A stretch of DNA of 19,338 nt, taken from CAIPVR01 sp049316905. Lineage in GTDB: Bacteria > Actinomycetota > Acidimicrobiia > Acidimicrobiales > Microtrichaceae. The number at the start of each line of letters is the position of its first letter. Position 1 is the stretch's first letter. The stretch lies in the NCBI GenBank assembly GCA_049316905.1, contig JBMOJH010000062.1:1-19338 (forward strand). The letters run 5' to 3'. A program made the translations under genes and the position numbers. Below, piece after piece: positions 1 through 7,411 of the stretch. The notes below the pieces were generated by a model. It was not told the DNA's origin and searched no databases. It saw only the letters and a list, made by a program, of their open reading frames with translations.

Positions 1-20
1 GCACGGGCGAGCGCCGACCG

Positions 21-35
21 CCCCGGCGACCGGGG
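21..35 (-). terminator. GC hairpin downstream of the first lipoprotein gene
   Basis: A perfect inverted repeat, CCCCGG-CGA-CCGGGG, lies 27 bases beyond the stop codon of the minus-strand lipoprotein gene. A second, wider pair (GCCGACC at 13-19 and GGTCGGC at 52-58) encloses it. There is no T tract, which is normal for high-GC actinobacteria. It is a plausible terminator, not proven. Confidence 0.45.
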
Positions 36-61
36 GCGGGATCAACGAACGGGTCGGCCGC

Positions 62-982
62 TCAGGCCGGACCGAGCGTCCAGTTGACCCGGTAGTTGGT
101 GTCGGCCTCCCCGAGGGGGATGCCGGCGATGGTCTGGCGGGTGTAGGTCACGTTGGCGGTGGTCGCGGCGCCGGCGGTGACCACGCGCCCGCGGAGGACC
201 GCCGTGGAGCTGAGCCCGGCGCTGTTCACGAGGGTCGCCAAGGTGCCCGTGGCCCCGATGACCACCAGCGGGGCCACGCCGATGAGGTCGTCCGCGTTGC
301 CGAGCCCGGACAGGAGCCCGAGCAGCGTGTTGCCCACGAACCGGGCCGCCACCTGGCCGATGACGTCCACGATCAACTGGGCGGCCGCGTTGCCGTCCGC
401 CGGGAGGGTGCCCGCAGCGATCGTGCTGTTGAGCGCCGAGCGGAGCGCGCCGGCGAAGCTCGCCACGGTGTCGGCGACGTTGCCCGACCCGAAGACCTGA
501 TCCTCCTCGTAGGCGAGGGTGAACGCGCCCGCGACCTCCGGCGTGTAGCCGTAGGCGAGGTCGGCCACGTCGACCAGCTTGAGGTTCGGGAAGCTCAGCC
601 GTCCCATCGCGGTCGGGACGCTCACGGTCTCCCCGGTGTTGCAGGACTCGGTGCCGCCCGGGAGGATGCCGTTGTTGTCGGGTCCGCCGGGGCAGAGCAG
701 TTCGTTCGACACGTCGTCCACCACGAAGGTGGAGGCGGAGTTCGGCGTGTTGAACTTCACCCGGAACCCGAGGTTCACGAGGTACGGCTCATCCGCGGCG
801 CAGAGGCCGAAGCAGTCGTTGTTGTCGTCCACCACCGTGAGGGTGTTGGCCTGGATCTTCCAGTTCGCCGTTGTCTGCGGTGGTGGGGGCGGTGGCGCGG
901 CGCACGCCACCGTCGCCGTCACCACCCCGATCGCCACCGCTGCGGCACCCAGCCGCCGGATCCGTCGCCCCAGCCGTTCCAT
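62..982 (-). CDS. Proline-linker lipoprotein, unknown function
   Basis: This encodes a 306-residue secreted lipoprotein that I do not recognise as a named family. The N-terminus has a run of arginines, a hydrophobic stretch (about residues 12-24) and a lipobox ending at Cys27 (TVAC), followed by a run of six prolines. The mature part has acidic, Asn-rich and cysteine-containing segments near residues 50-60 and 98-120, which could be disulfide-bonded. A hydrophobic, Ala/Gly-rich helical stretch follows (about 185-250), then a beta-like C-terminus. The ATG at 982 was chosen because a strong AGAAGGAAGG ribosome site lies just upstream and the signal peptide begins there. The frame stays open much further upstream, but only as antisense to the amidohydrolase gene. 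Gene and operon are monocistronic as seen here. Lipid-anchored envelope location is inferred from the lipobox; the role is unknown. Confidence 0.82.
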   Translation of the reverse strand: MERLGRRIRRLGAAAVAIGVVTATVACAAPPPPPPQTTANWKIQANTLTVVDDNNDCFGLCAADEPYLVNLGFRVKFNTPNSASTFVVDDVSNELLCPGGPDNNGILPGGTESCNTGETVSVPTAMGRLSFPNLKLVDVADLAYGYTPEVAGAFTLAYEEDQVFGSGNVADTVASFAGALRSALNSTIAAGTLPADGNAAAQLIVDVIGQVAARFVGNTLLGLLSGLGNADDLIGVAPLVVIGATGTLATLVNSAGLSSTAVLRGRVVTAGAATTANVTYTRQTIAGIPLGEADTNYRVNWTLGPA

Positions 983-1024
983 GGTCGCCTTCCTTCTCGA
1001 CGGCCCTGTGCCGTCGACGCGGGA

Positions 1025-1030
1025 ACGGTA
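1025..1030 (-). promoter_or_regulatory. Candidate -10 box of the first lipoprotein gene
   Basis: TACCGT on the minus strand fits the actinobacterial TANNNT -10 pattern. It would give a leader of roughly 35-40 bases before the ATG at 982. No clear -35 is visible. It is a weak, single-element call. Confidence 0.3.
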
Positions 1031-1123
1031 CCCACCGGCACGTCGCGATGGCGATGTGGAGCCCGGCGTCACGGCGGTGTGAACTGTGGGTGTTCGACCT
1101 GTGCGAGGAACGAGGGGGCCACC

Positions 1124-2317
1124 GTGAACGAGCTGGGCCACGCCGACGCCGACCATCCGGTGATCGACGCCGACCACCACTACTACGAGGCGCTCGACGC
1201 CTTCACCCGGCACCTCGACCCGGCCTGGGCGCAGCGGTGCGTGCAGTGGTGCGAGATCGACGGCCGCAAGTACCACGTGATCGGTGGCCGCGTGTCCCGC
1301 GCGGTCACCAACGCCACGTTCGACCCCATCGCCAAGGCTGGCGCCATGCACGACTTCTTCCGGGGCAACCCGGACGGCCGTGACCCGCTCAGCTTCCTGT
1401 CCGAACGCGAGCCGATCCGCCCGGAGTACCGCGACCGCGAGGAGCGGCTGCGGGTCATGGACGCGCAGGGTCTCGAGAAGGTCTGGCTGTTCCCCACCCT
1501 CGGCATGGTCTACGAGGAGCTGCTGAAGGACGACCCGGATGCCTGCTGGACCACGTTCCGGGCGTTCAACCGCTGGCTGGCCGAGGACTGGGGCTTCGCG
1601 TACCGCGACCGGATCTTCGCCGGGCCCTACCTCACCCTCGCGGATCCCGACCGGGCCGTGGAGGAGCTCGAGTGGGCGCTGGGGGAGGGGGCCCGCCTGG
1701 TGGTGATGCGCCCCGCCGCCGCCACCACGGTGCTCGGCCGGTGCTCGCCGTTCGACGACCGCTACGCGCGGTTCTGGGGTCTTCTCAACGAGTCGGGCAT
1801 CACGCTCGTGCTGCACGCGGGCGATGGCGGCGTGTCGCTGAACGGCTACGCGTCGGAGGGGTTCGCCGCCTCGTTCTCCGGCGGGTGGAAGCCGAGCCTG
1901 GCCTTCTTCGCGATCGAGCAGGCCATCAAGGACTACCTGCTCACGATGCTGCTCGAGAACCACCTCGCCCGGTACCCGAACCTGCGGATCGCGTCCGTGG
2001 AGAACGGTGCGCAGTTCCTCGGCGACCTGTTCCGCAAGGTCCGCTCGATGAGCCACAAGATCCCCGGCTGGTTCGCCGAGGACCCGGTGGAGACCTTCCG
2101 CCGCCACGTGTGGATCAACCCGTTCTGGGAGGACGACGCGTACGAGGTGGTGGACCACGTGGGCGCGGACCGCGTGCTGTTCGGCTCCGACTGGCCCCAC
2201 ATCGAGGGCATGCCGCAGCCGCTCGACTACCTGCCCGAGGTGAAGGAGCTGTCGGCCGCGGACCGGCAGCTCGTGCTGCACGACAACGCCGACGAGCTGC
2301 TGCGTCCCCCGGCCTGA
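1124..2317 (+). CDS. Amidohydrolase-2 family metal-dependent hydrolase
   Basis: This is a TIM-barrel amidohydrolase of the ACMSD/amidohydrolase-2 type, 397 residues. Such enzymes hydrolyse or decarboxylate small carboxylated substrates using one divalent metal; the substrate here is unknown. Visible motifs are the N-terminal metal-binding strand VIDADHHYYE (residues 13-22, a variant of DxH), the barrel histidine in LVLHAGD (His231), VENGAQFLGDLFRK, and the late metal-ligand motif LFGSDWPH (Asp356, His359). The DADxHYYEA start is common in actinobacterial members of this family. I chose the GTG at 1124 because GAGGGGG sits five bases upstream. An in-frame GTG at 1079 would add 15 residues containing three cysteines but has no good ribosome site. 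The next gene starts two bases after the stop, so the two are one operon and probably act in one catabolic pathway. Confidence 0.88.
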   Translation: MNELGHADADHPVIDADHHYYEALDAFTRHLDPAWAQRCVQWCEIDGRKYHVIGGRVSRAVTNATFDPIAKAGAMHDFFRGNPDGRDPLSFLSEREPIRPEYRDREERLRVMDAQGLEKVWLFPTLGMVYEELLKDDPDACWTTFRAFNRWLAEDWGFAYRDRIFAGPYLTLADPDRAVEELEWALGEGARLVVMRPAAATTVLGRCSPFDDRYARFWGLLNESGITLVLHAGDGGVSLNGYASEGFAASFSGGWKPSLAFFAIEQAIKDYLLTMLLENHLARYPNLRIASVENGAQFLGDLFRKVRSMSHKIPGWFAEDPVETFRRHVWINPFWEDDAYEVVDHVGADRVLFGSDWPHIEGMPQPLDYLPEVKELSAADRQLVLHDNADELLRPPA

Positions 2318-2319
2318 GC

Positions 2320-3327
2320 GTGCAGGTCCTGGCCCCCGTCTACGGGCTCACCGACGCCGGGGACTCCGCCCGCCGGCTCGTCGCCGCCGGGGTGGACGGC
2401 GTGTTCACCTTCGAGGGTCCCCACGACGTGTTCCTGCCACTCGCGCTCGCTGCCGCGGCGAGCCCCGGCACTGCGTTGATGACCAACGTGGCGATCGCGT
2501 TCCCGCGCAACGCCGTGCACCTGGCGCACTCGGCGTGGGACCTGCACGAGCTGTCCGGCGGCCGGTTCACCCTCGGCCTCGGCGCGCAGATCCGGACGCA
2601 CGTCGAGCGCCGCTTCGGCGAGGGGTTCGACCGGCCCGCGGACCGCATGCGCGAGACGGTCGGCGCGGTACGCGCCGTGTTCCGGTCGTGGCAGTTCGGT
2701 GAGCCGTTGCGCTTCGAGGGCGAGTTCCGCCGCCACACGCTGATGACCCCGATGTTCAGCCCGCAGCCGTCGCCGCTCGGGCCGCCGTCGATCGCGGTGG
2801 GCGGATTGGGGCCCCGGATGTGCGCGGTGGCGGCCGAAGCCGCCGACGCGCTCGCGGTGATGCCGGTGACCTCGGAGCGGTTCTTCGCGGATCGGACCCT
2901 GCCGGCGGTGGGCGAGGGCCTCGCCCGGCGTGACGCGTCCCTCGGGGAGCTCGAGGTGCTGCCCGAACTGATCGTGTGCTGCGGGCGCGACGAGGCCGAG
3001 CAGGCGGCCGCGGATGCCGGCTGCCGGGCCCTGCTGGGCTTCTACTCGTCCACGCCGGCGTACCGGCCGGTGCTCGATCACGAGGGCTTCGGCGACATCC
3101 AGCCGGTGGCGCAGCAGATGACCCGCGAGGGCCGGTGGGACGAGCTCACCGGCCTCGTGCCCGACGAGCTGCTGCGGCTCGTGTGCGTGCGCGGCACCCC
3201 CGCCGAGGTGGCCGCGACCATCGGCCGGCGCTACGGCGACCACGCGTCGAGGGTGTGCGTCTACCTGCCCTACGACGCGTCCGACGAGCTGTGGGGCGAG
3301 CTCGTCGAGGCGCTCCACGCCGCCTGA
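2320..3327 (+). CDS. F420-dependent LLM-class oxidoreductase (TIGR03617-like)
   Basis: This is a luciferase-like (bacterial luciferase superfamily) TIM-barrel oxidoreductase of 335 residues. It is expected to use reduced coenzyme F420 rather than FMN. Typical family segments are present: FEGPHDVFLPLALAA, SGGRFTLGLGAQIRTHVERRF, the RMRETVGAVRAVF helix, the EFRRHTLMTPMFSP segment and GGLGPRMCAVAAEAADAL. These match the TIGR03617 subgroup as I remember it, which is restricted to F420-making actinobacteria. The start is GTG at 2320, two bases after the amidohydrolase stop codon. No separate Shine-Dalgarno is obvious, so translational coupling is likely. The substrate is unknown. An amidohydrolase plus F420 oxidoreductase pair suggests sequential reduction or oxidation and hydrolysis of one organic compound, which is inference. 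Confidence 0.88.
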   Translation: MQVLAPVYGLTDAGDSARRLVAAGVDGVFTFEGPHDVFLPLALAAAASPGTALMTNVAIAFPRNAVHLAHSAWDLHELSGGRFTLGLGAQIRTHVERRFGEGFDRPADRMRETVGAVRAVFRSWQFGEPLRFEGEFRRHTLMTPMFSPQPSPLGPPSIAVGGLGPRMCAVAAEAADALAVMPVTSERFFADRTLPAVGEGLARRDASLGELEVLPELIVCCGRDEAEQAAADAGCRALLGFYSSTPAYRPVLDHEGFGDIQPVAQQMTREGRWDELTGLVPDELLRLVCVRGTPAEVAATIGRRYGDHASRVCVYLPYDASDELWGELVEALHAA

Positions 3328-3331
3328 GCGC

Positions 3332-3340
3332 TGGTACCCT
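3332..3340 (+). promoter_or_regulatory. Candidate extended -10 for the radical SAM gene
   Basis: TGG-TACCCT fits the extended -10 pattern TGn-TANNNT and lies in the 51-base gap after the F420 oxidoreductase. It would give a leader of about 30 bases with a GGGAGG ribosome site at 3365-3370. The radical SAM gene may therefore be transcribed separately from the operon before it. Confidence 0.35.
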
Positions 3341-3378
3341 CACCACCCGCGGACGCTCGAACCCGGGAGGTGCCCTCC

Positions 3379-4926
3379 GTGCGATGGCGGAGCCGACGGG
3401 CTCCACGGTCCCTCGAGGTGGTGGGCGAGCCACCGCTGCACAGCGCCTGCCTGGCCCCGCAGGTGCAACTCGACCTCCGTCCCAACGGCGACGTACGGGT
3501 GTGCTGTCGCAACGAGACACCGCTGGGCAACTTGGCCGTGGACCGTCTCGGCGACCTCTGGGCCGGGCACGCCCGACAGCGTGTCGTGGCCTCGTTGGCC
3601 CGTCATGACTACGGAGCGGGCTGCGGACACTGCGGGGCGGAGGTCGCAGCGGAGGGCCGGGGAGGGTCGTACCCCGAGCAGTTCGACCAGCACGCAGCGA
3701 CGGTGGCCGACGGCTCGGCCTGGCCGAGCCACATCGAGTTCACGCTGTCGATCAACTGCAACCTGCAGTGCGCGCAGTGCAACGGCGAGGCGTCCTCGGC
3801 CATCCGGGCGCATCGTGAGGGTCGTCCGCCCCTGCCCAAGGTCTACGACGATCGCTTCTTCGAGGATCTCCGCACCTTCATCCCGCACCTGCGCAGCGCC
3901 TCCTTCTCCGGTGGCGAACCGTTCCTCGCCGAGGAGAACTTCCGGGTCTGGGACCTCATCGCCGAGCTCAACCCGGATCTGGAGGTGACGATCATCACGA
4001 ACGCCACGCAGTGGACGCCCCGGGTGGAGTCGGTGCTGGAGCGGCTGCGGTGTTCGTTCCGCCTGTCGATCGACGGGTTCACCCCTCGCACCTACGAGTC
4101 CATCAGGGTGGGCGCCGACCACCAGCGGGTCATGGCGAACGTGGAGCGGTTCGTGGCCTCCGCCGCCGACCGGGGCACCGAGGTGGCGATCAACCACTGC
4201 CTGGTGCGCCAGAACGTCCACGAGTTCGGCGATCTGCTCCGCTGGGCAGACGACCTCGACGTGACGGTCCACGTCAGTGTGGTGCGCGATGACCCGCGGG
4301 TCGGCAGCGGGGGCGAGCTGTTCAGCATCGTGAGGTGTCCGCCGGAGGAGATCGCCGTCATCCACCGGTCCCTCCAGGCCCAGGACCCCGTGGTGCGGCC
4401 GGCGCTGGGGCGGAACCGCAGGGTCTGGGTGGAGGAGCTCGACCGGCTGGGCTCGTGGGCCGCTGCGACCCCCGACGAGCTCCGGGGTCTGTGGGGGGTG
4501 TCCGGGGCGACCGTGCTCATGTTCACCAGGGCCGGCTCGGGTCCGAACTCCGATGTCGCAGCCCGCGCGGAGCTGGCACGCTTCGACGAGCGCGGTGTCG
4601 CCCACGGCGTCGTGTGGGGACCCGACGAGACCGTGGTGTCGGTCGACGGGTCGCTGGCCGGGGTCCTGGGGGAGGAGGCCGTGGCACTCATGGCGTCCGG
4701 TTCACCGCGTGACATGGTCGGAGCGTTGGAGTCCGCACTCGGCCCGATGGAGGAGTACCGGGTCGTTCGGGAGGAGCCGGACCGGGTGGACGCGGAGGCC
4801 GGGTTCGAGCGCTGCGACGTCCGGGTCACGATGATGCCGCTGCGCGACGCCAACGGCTGGGCCGAGCGGGGGGTGCAGCTCATGGCCTTCCGGCACCGCG
4901 GAGGGGGCTCCGGTCAGGTTCCCTGA
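3379..4926 (+). CDS. Radical SAM protein, N-terminal SPASM-like cysteines, PAS-like C-terminus
   Basis: This is a 515-residue radical SAM enzyme. The 4Fe-4S/SAM motif is a CX3CX2C in CNLQCAQC (Cys127, Cys131, Cys134), followed by the SAM-contact motif SGGEPF (177-182) and a barrel continuing to about residue 300. Before it lies a SPASM/twitch-like set: Cys24, the pair Cys42-Cys43 after a DLRPNGDVRVCC segment, GNL, DLW, and Cys82 and Cys85. These could bind an auxiliary cluster. Residues about 400-508 look PAS-like, ending VRVTMMPLRDANGW and then a strand; this domain call is weaker. I chose GTG 3379, eight bases after GGGAGG; GTG 3370 and 3418 are alternatives. The gene overlaps the convergent flavoprotein gene by 13 bases. 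AGG arginine codons appear at least four times, more than in its neighbours. No peptide substrate gene is visible nearby, so the reaction is unknown. Confidence 0.85.
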   Translation: MRWRSRRAPRSLEVVGEPPLHSACLAPQVQLDLRPNGDVRVCCRNETPLGNLAVDRLGDLWAGHARQRVVASLARHDYGAGCGHCGAEVAAEGRGGSYPEQFDQHAATVADGSAWPSHIEFTLSINCNLQCAQCNGEASSAIRAHREGRPPLPKVYDDRFFEDLRTFIPHLRSASFSGGEPFLAEENFRVWDLIAELNPDLEVTIITNATQWTPRVESVLERLRCSFRLSIDGFTPRTYESIRVGADHQRVMANVERFVASAADRGTEVAINHCLVRQNVHEFGDLLRWADDLDVTVHVSVVRDDPRVGSGGELFSIVRCPPEEIAVIHRSLQAQDPVVRPALGRNRRVWVEELDRLGSWAAATPDELRGLWGVSGATVLMFTRAGSGPNSDVAARAELARFDERGVAHGVVWGPDETVVSVDGSLAGVLGEEAVALMASGSPRDMVGALESALGPMEEYRVVREEPDRVDAEAGFERCDVRVTMMPLRDANGWAERGVQLMAFRHRGGGSGQVP

Positions 4927-4929
4927 CCG
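4911..4929. terminator. Bidirectional hairpin containing both stop codons
   Basis: CGGTCAGG-TTC-CCTGACCG is a perfect 8-bp stem with a 3-base loop. It contains the TGA of the radical SAM gene (4924-4926) and, on the other strand, the TGA of the flavoprotein gene (4916-4914). The symmetric placement suggests one element that terminates both convergent transcripts. No T tract is present. Confidence 0.55.
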
Positions 4930-6377
4930 TCGATCGCAGCCGCGGCCGCCCGGCGGCCGAAGAACGTCCCCTCGCCGAGCGAGATGCCCGAGCAGTAGCG
5001 CTCCCGGGCGAGCGACGCGGCCACCCGGCCCACCGCGAACAGGCCCGGCACCGGCTCCTCTCCGTCGCGGAGGACCCGGCCGTCGACGTCGGTCACCACG
5101 CCGCCGAGCGGGAAGCCGGCGTAGATGGTGGAGCCCACGCGCAGGTCGATCGCCCCGAACGGCGGCTCGTCGAGCGGCACGATCCAGTCGGACCGCTTGC
5201 CGAACGCCGGATCCTCGCCGTTCGCCGCGGCGGCGTTGTAGGCCTCCATGGTCCGGCGCAGCGAACCTTCGGGCAGCTCCATCTCCGCGGCCAGCTCGTC
5301 CCAGTCCGCGCAGACCCATGTGGCACGCATGCCGACACGGTTCACGAGGTACCGGGGCTCGTCGAACAGCAGGTACACCTCGCCGCCCTGCTCCATCAGC
5401 GCGGCCTGGCCCACGTGTCCGAAGTAGGTGTCCTCGTTGATGAAGCGCTCGCCCCGACCGTTGACCAGCACCCCGCGCACCACGTCGCGGGGCGGCGTGA
5501 TCGGCAGCGCCACCTCGGCGGTGTGCATCGACTCGGTGCGGGCCCCCAGGGCGAGGCACGACCGCAGGCCCCACCCGTCGTCCGCGTCGGTGCCGAGCTT
5601 CCACGCCACCCGGTTCACCTCCGGCACGTACGACTCCACCAGCGCGTCGTTGTACGCCCAACCGCCCGAGGCCAGGACCACACCGCCGGTGGCGCGCACC
5701 GCGAGCGGGACACCGTCCACGGTGGCGGTCACCCCGACCACCCGCCCGGTCGGGTCGGTCACCAGCGCTCGGACGCGGGCGTCGGTGCGCACCTCGGCCG
5801 TGGTGGTGGTCAGCGCGGTCTGCAGGCACTCCATCAGGAACCCGCCGGCCGCGTTCGGCGTGGCCGGCACGTGGCCGCGGGGCACCGGTCGGATCGTGTC
5901 CGCGTAGGGGGCGGTGTCCTCGCCGCCGGTGAACACGAGCCCTTCGGTGCCGGGCGGCTCCATGCCGGGCTCCGGCCAGAATTCGCCCCGGAAGGGCACG
6001 CCGTGGTCGACCAGCCAGTCGTGGTGCTCCACCGAGCCGTCGCAGTAGGCGGCGAGCCGGTCGTCGTCGGTCCGCCGGCCGAGCGCCGCGGCGAGGAAGG
6101 TCCGCATGAGCGCGGGGTCGTCGTCGAACCCCGCCGCCCGCTGGGTGGCGGTCCCGCCGCCGAGGTAGATGATCCCGCCCGACATGGCCGAGGTGCCCCC
6201 GCCCTGCCCCTGGCGCTCCAGCACCAGGACCCGGGCCCCGGCCTCCGCGGCGGCGATGGCCGTCGCGGCCCCGGCCGCGCCGAGACCCACCACCACCACG
6301 TCGACCGTCTCGTCCCAGGTGACGTCGCCCTCCGCAGTGGGCGGGATCGGCGCGGTGGTGTCGTCCTCGGCGGGCAT
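4914..6377 (-). CDS. FAD-dependent oxidoreductase (fumarate reductase/ketosteroid dehydrogenase-like)
   Basis: This is a 487-residue flavoprotein of the FAD_binding_2 superfamily, which includes fumarate reductase flavoprotein subunits and 3-ketosteroid delta1-dehydrogenases. The N-terminal Rossmann motif VVVVGLGAAGAATAIAAAEAG has GxGxxG at residues 31-36 and the ribose-binding glutamate near 54. GGGTSAMSGGIIYLGGGT follows, as expected. A second FAD segment lies near the C-terminus (LFAVGRVAASLARERYCSGISLGEGTFFGRRAA). The ATG at 6377 leaves a 30-residue lead before the fold. Earlier in-frame starts would run antisense into menB and are rejected. TACGTT lies exactly six bases before this ATG and there is no Shine-Dalgarno, so the mRNA is probably leaderless. 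The substrate, perhaps a steroid-like or enone compound, is inferred only from the family. Confidence 0.87.
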   Translation of the reverse strand: MPAEDDTTAPIPPTAEGDVTWDETVDVVVVGLGAAGAATAIAAAEAGARVLVLERQGQGGGTSAMSGGIIYLGGGTATQRAAGFDDDPALMRTFLAAALGRRTDDDRLAAYCDGSVEHHDWLVDHGVPFRGEFWPEPGMEPPGTEGLVFTGGEDTAPYADTIRPVPRGHVPATPNAAGGFLMECLQTALTTTTAEVRTDARVRALVTDPTGRVVGVTATVDGVPLAVRATGGVVLASGGWAYNDALVESYVPEVNRVAWKLGTDADDGWGLRSCLALGARTESMHTAEVALPITPPRDVVRGVLVNGRGERFINEDTYFGHVGQAALMEQGGEVYLLFDEPRYLVNRVGMRATWVCADWDELAAEMELPEGSLRRTMEAYNAAAANGEDPAFGKRSDWIVPLDEPPFGAIDLRVGSTIYAGFPLGGVVTDVDGRVLRDGEEPVPGLFAVGRVAASLARERYCSGISLGEGTFFGRRAAAAAIDGQGT

Positions 6378-6383
6378 GGCCGG

Positions 6384-6389
6384 AACGTA
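6384..6389 (-). promoter_or_regulatory. Leaderless -10 box of the FAD oxidoreductase
   Basis: TACGTT (minus strand) is followed by CCGGCC and then the ATG at 6377. A TANNNT box six bases before the start codon places the transcription start at or next to the A of ATG. The same geometry occurs for menB on the other strand. Confidence 0.55.
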
Positions 6390-6438
6390 CCCGACGTCCC
6401 CGGCCCGCGGGCAGGAGGGCCCGACCGGTCCCGCGCCG

Positions 6439-6444
6439 TAAGTT
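6439..6444 (+). promoter_or_regulatory. Leaderless -10 box of menB
   Basis: TAAGTT is followed by GGCGCC and then the GTG start at 6451. Spacing is six bases, and no Shine-Dalgarno lies upstream. No convincing -35 is visible at the expected place. The box faces away from the flavoprotein box 50 bases upstream. Confidence 0.55.
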
Positions 6445-6450
6445 GGCGCC

Positions 6451-7389
6451 GTGAGCAGCCTCCCGAACGTCTCGGACATCTTCGACCCCGCGGCGTGGAG
6501 TTCCGTCGCCGGGTTCGAGGACCTCGTCGACATCACCTACCACCGCGCGGTGGACACCGGCGTGGTGCGGGTGGCTTTCGACCGCCCCGAGGTGCGCAAC
6601 GCGTTCCGTCCTGCCACGGTCGACGAGCTGTACCGGGTGCTGGACCACGCCCGCCAGAGCTCCGACGTGGGCTGCGTGCTCCTGACCGGCAACGGCCCCT
6701 CGCCCCGCGACGGTGGCTGGGCGTTCTGCTCCGGTGGTGACCAACGCATCCGCGGTCGTGACGGCTACCGCTACACCGCGGCCGACGAGACGGGGAACCC
6801 CGGGCTCACCGCCGCGTCGATCGACCCGGCCCGGTCGGGTCGGCTCCACATCCTCGAGGTGCAGCGCCTCATCCGGTTCATGCCCAAGGTGGTCATCTGC
6901 GTGGTCCCCGGGTGGGCCGCCGGTGGCGGGCACAGCCTCCACGTGGTGAGCGACCTCACCCTCGCGAGCCGCGAGCACGCCCGGTTCAAGCAGACCGACG
7001 CGGACGTCGCCAGCTTCGACGGCGGCTTCGGCTCGGCGTACCTGGCCCGGCAGGTTGGCCAGAAGTTCGCCCGCGAGATCTTCTTCCTCGGTGACGAGTA
7101 CTCCGCGGAGGACGCTCACCGCATGGGGATGGTGAATGCGGTGGTGGACCACGCGGACCTCGAGCGGGTGGCCCTGGAGTGGGGTCGCAAGGTGATGGGT
7201 AAGTCACCGACCGCCCAGCGGATGCTGAAGTACTCCTTCAACCTGATCGACGACGGCCTGGTGGGCCAGCAGGTGTTCGCCGGCGAGGCCACCCGCCTCG
7301 CCTACATGACCGACGAGGCCGCCGAGGGCCGCGACTCGTTCCTGGAGAAGCGCGACCCCGACTGGTCCGGGTTCCCCTGGCACTACTGA
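6451..7389 (+). CDS. menB: 1,4-dihydroxy-2-naphthoyl-CoA synthase
   Basis: MenB is a crotonase-fold enzyme that closes the second naphthoquinone ring in menaquinone synthesis, converting O-succinylbenzoyl-CoA to 1,4-dihydroxy-2-naphthoyl-CoA in the cytoplasm. The 312 residues align almost end to end with the Mycobacterium tuberculosis enzyme as I recall it. Visible motifs are RPEVRNAFRP (45-54), FCSGGDQRIRG (92-102), the oxyanion-hole region GWAAGGGHSLH (154-164), FKQTDADVASFDGG (179-192) and GEATRLAYMTDEA. Residues matching the mycobacterial catalytic set are Asp183, Ser188, Asp190 and Tyr285. Having the TDADV aspartate marks the bicarbonate-independent type. The GTG start follows a TANNNT box by six bases, suggesting a leaderless message. 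No other men gene is in the window, so the pathway is dispersed or lies elsewhere. Confidence 0.95.
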   Translation: MSSLPNVSDIFDPAAWSSVAGFEDLVDITYHRAVDTGVVRVAFDRPEVRNAFRPATVDELYRVLDHARQSSDVGCVLLTGNGPSPRDGGWAFCSGGDQRIRGRDGYRYTAADETGNPGLTAASIDPARSGRLHILEVQRLIRFMPKVVICVVPGWAAGGGHSLHVVSDLTLASREHARFKQTDADVASFDGGFGSAYLARQVGQKFAREIFFLGDEYSAEDAHRMGMVNAVVDHADLERVALEWGRKVMGKSPTAQRMLKYSFNLIDDGLVGQQVFAGEATRLAYMTDEAAEGRDSFLEKRDPDWSGFPWHY

Positions 7390-7411
7390 GCGTGGGCTGC
7401 GGGCCCGCTCA
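7387..7411. terminator. Bidirectional hairpin spanning the menB and lectin-gene stops
   Basis: Stem arms TGAGC (7387-7391) and GCTCA (7407-7411) pair, then GGGC (7394-7397) and GCCC (7403-7406) pair around the loop TGCGG, with a GT bulge on the left side. The outer arms contain the menB TGA and the opposite-strand TGA of the lectin gene. It probably terminates both. Confidence 0.5.

Noticed and set aside
3328..3378. A short precursor peptide for the radical SAM enzyme
   Set aside because: The gap before the gene is only 51 bases and holds no plausible small reading frame with a ribosome site. None is seen on the other side either.
3340..4605. A 421-codon minus-strand open frame antisense to the radical SAM gene
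   Set aside because: The plus strand encodes recognisable radical SAM motifs; the antisense product has no family features and no ribosome site.
6378..6536. An N-terminal extension of the FAD oxidoreductase reaching into menB
   Set aside because: The extra residues precede a normal flavoprotein start and would overlap the menB coding sequence. A leaderless -10 box supports the ATG at 6377.
4702..7152. A very long minus-strand open frame across the flavoprotein gene and menB
   Set aside because: It is in a different frame from the clear flavoprotein and antisense to menB. Its protein is low-complexity Arg/Gly/Pro, as expected of shadow frames in GC-rich DNA.
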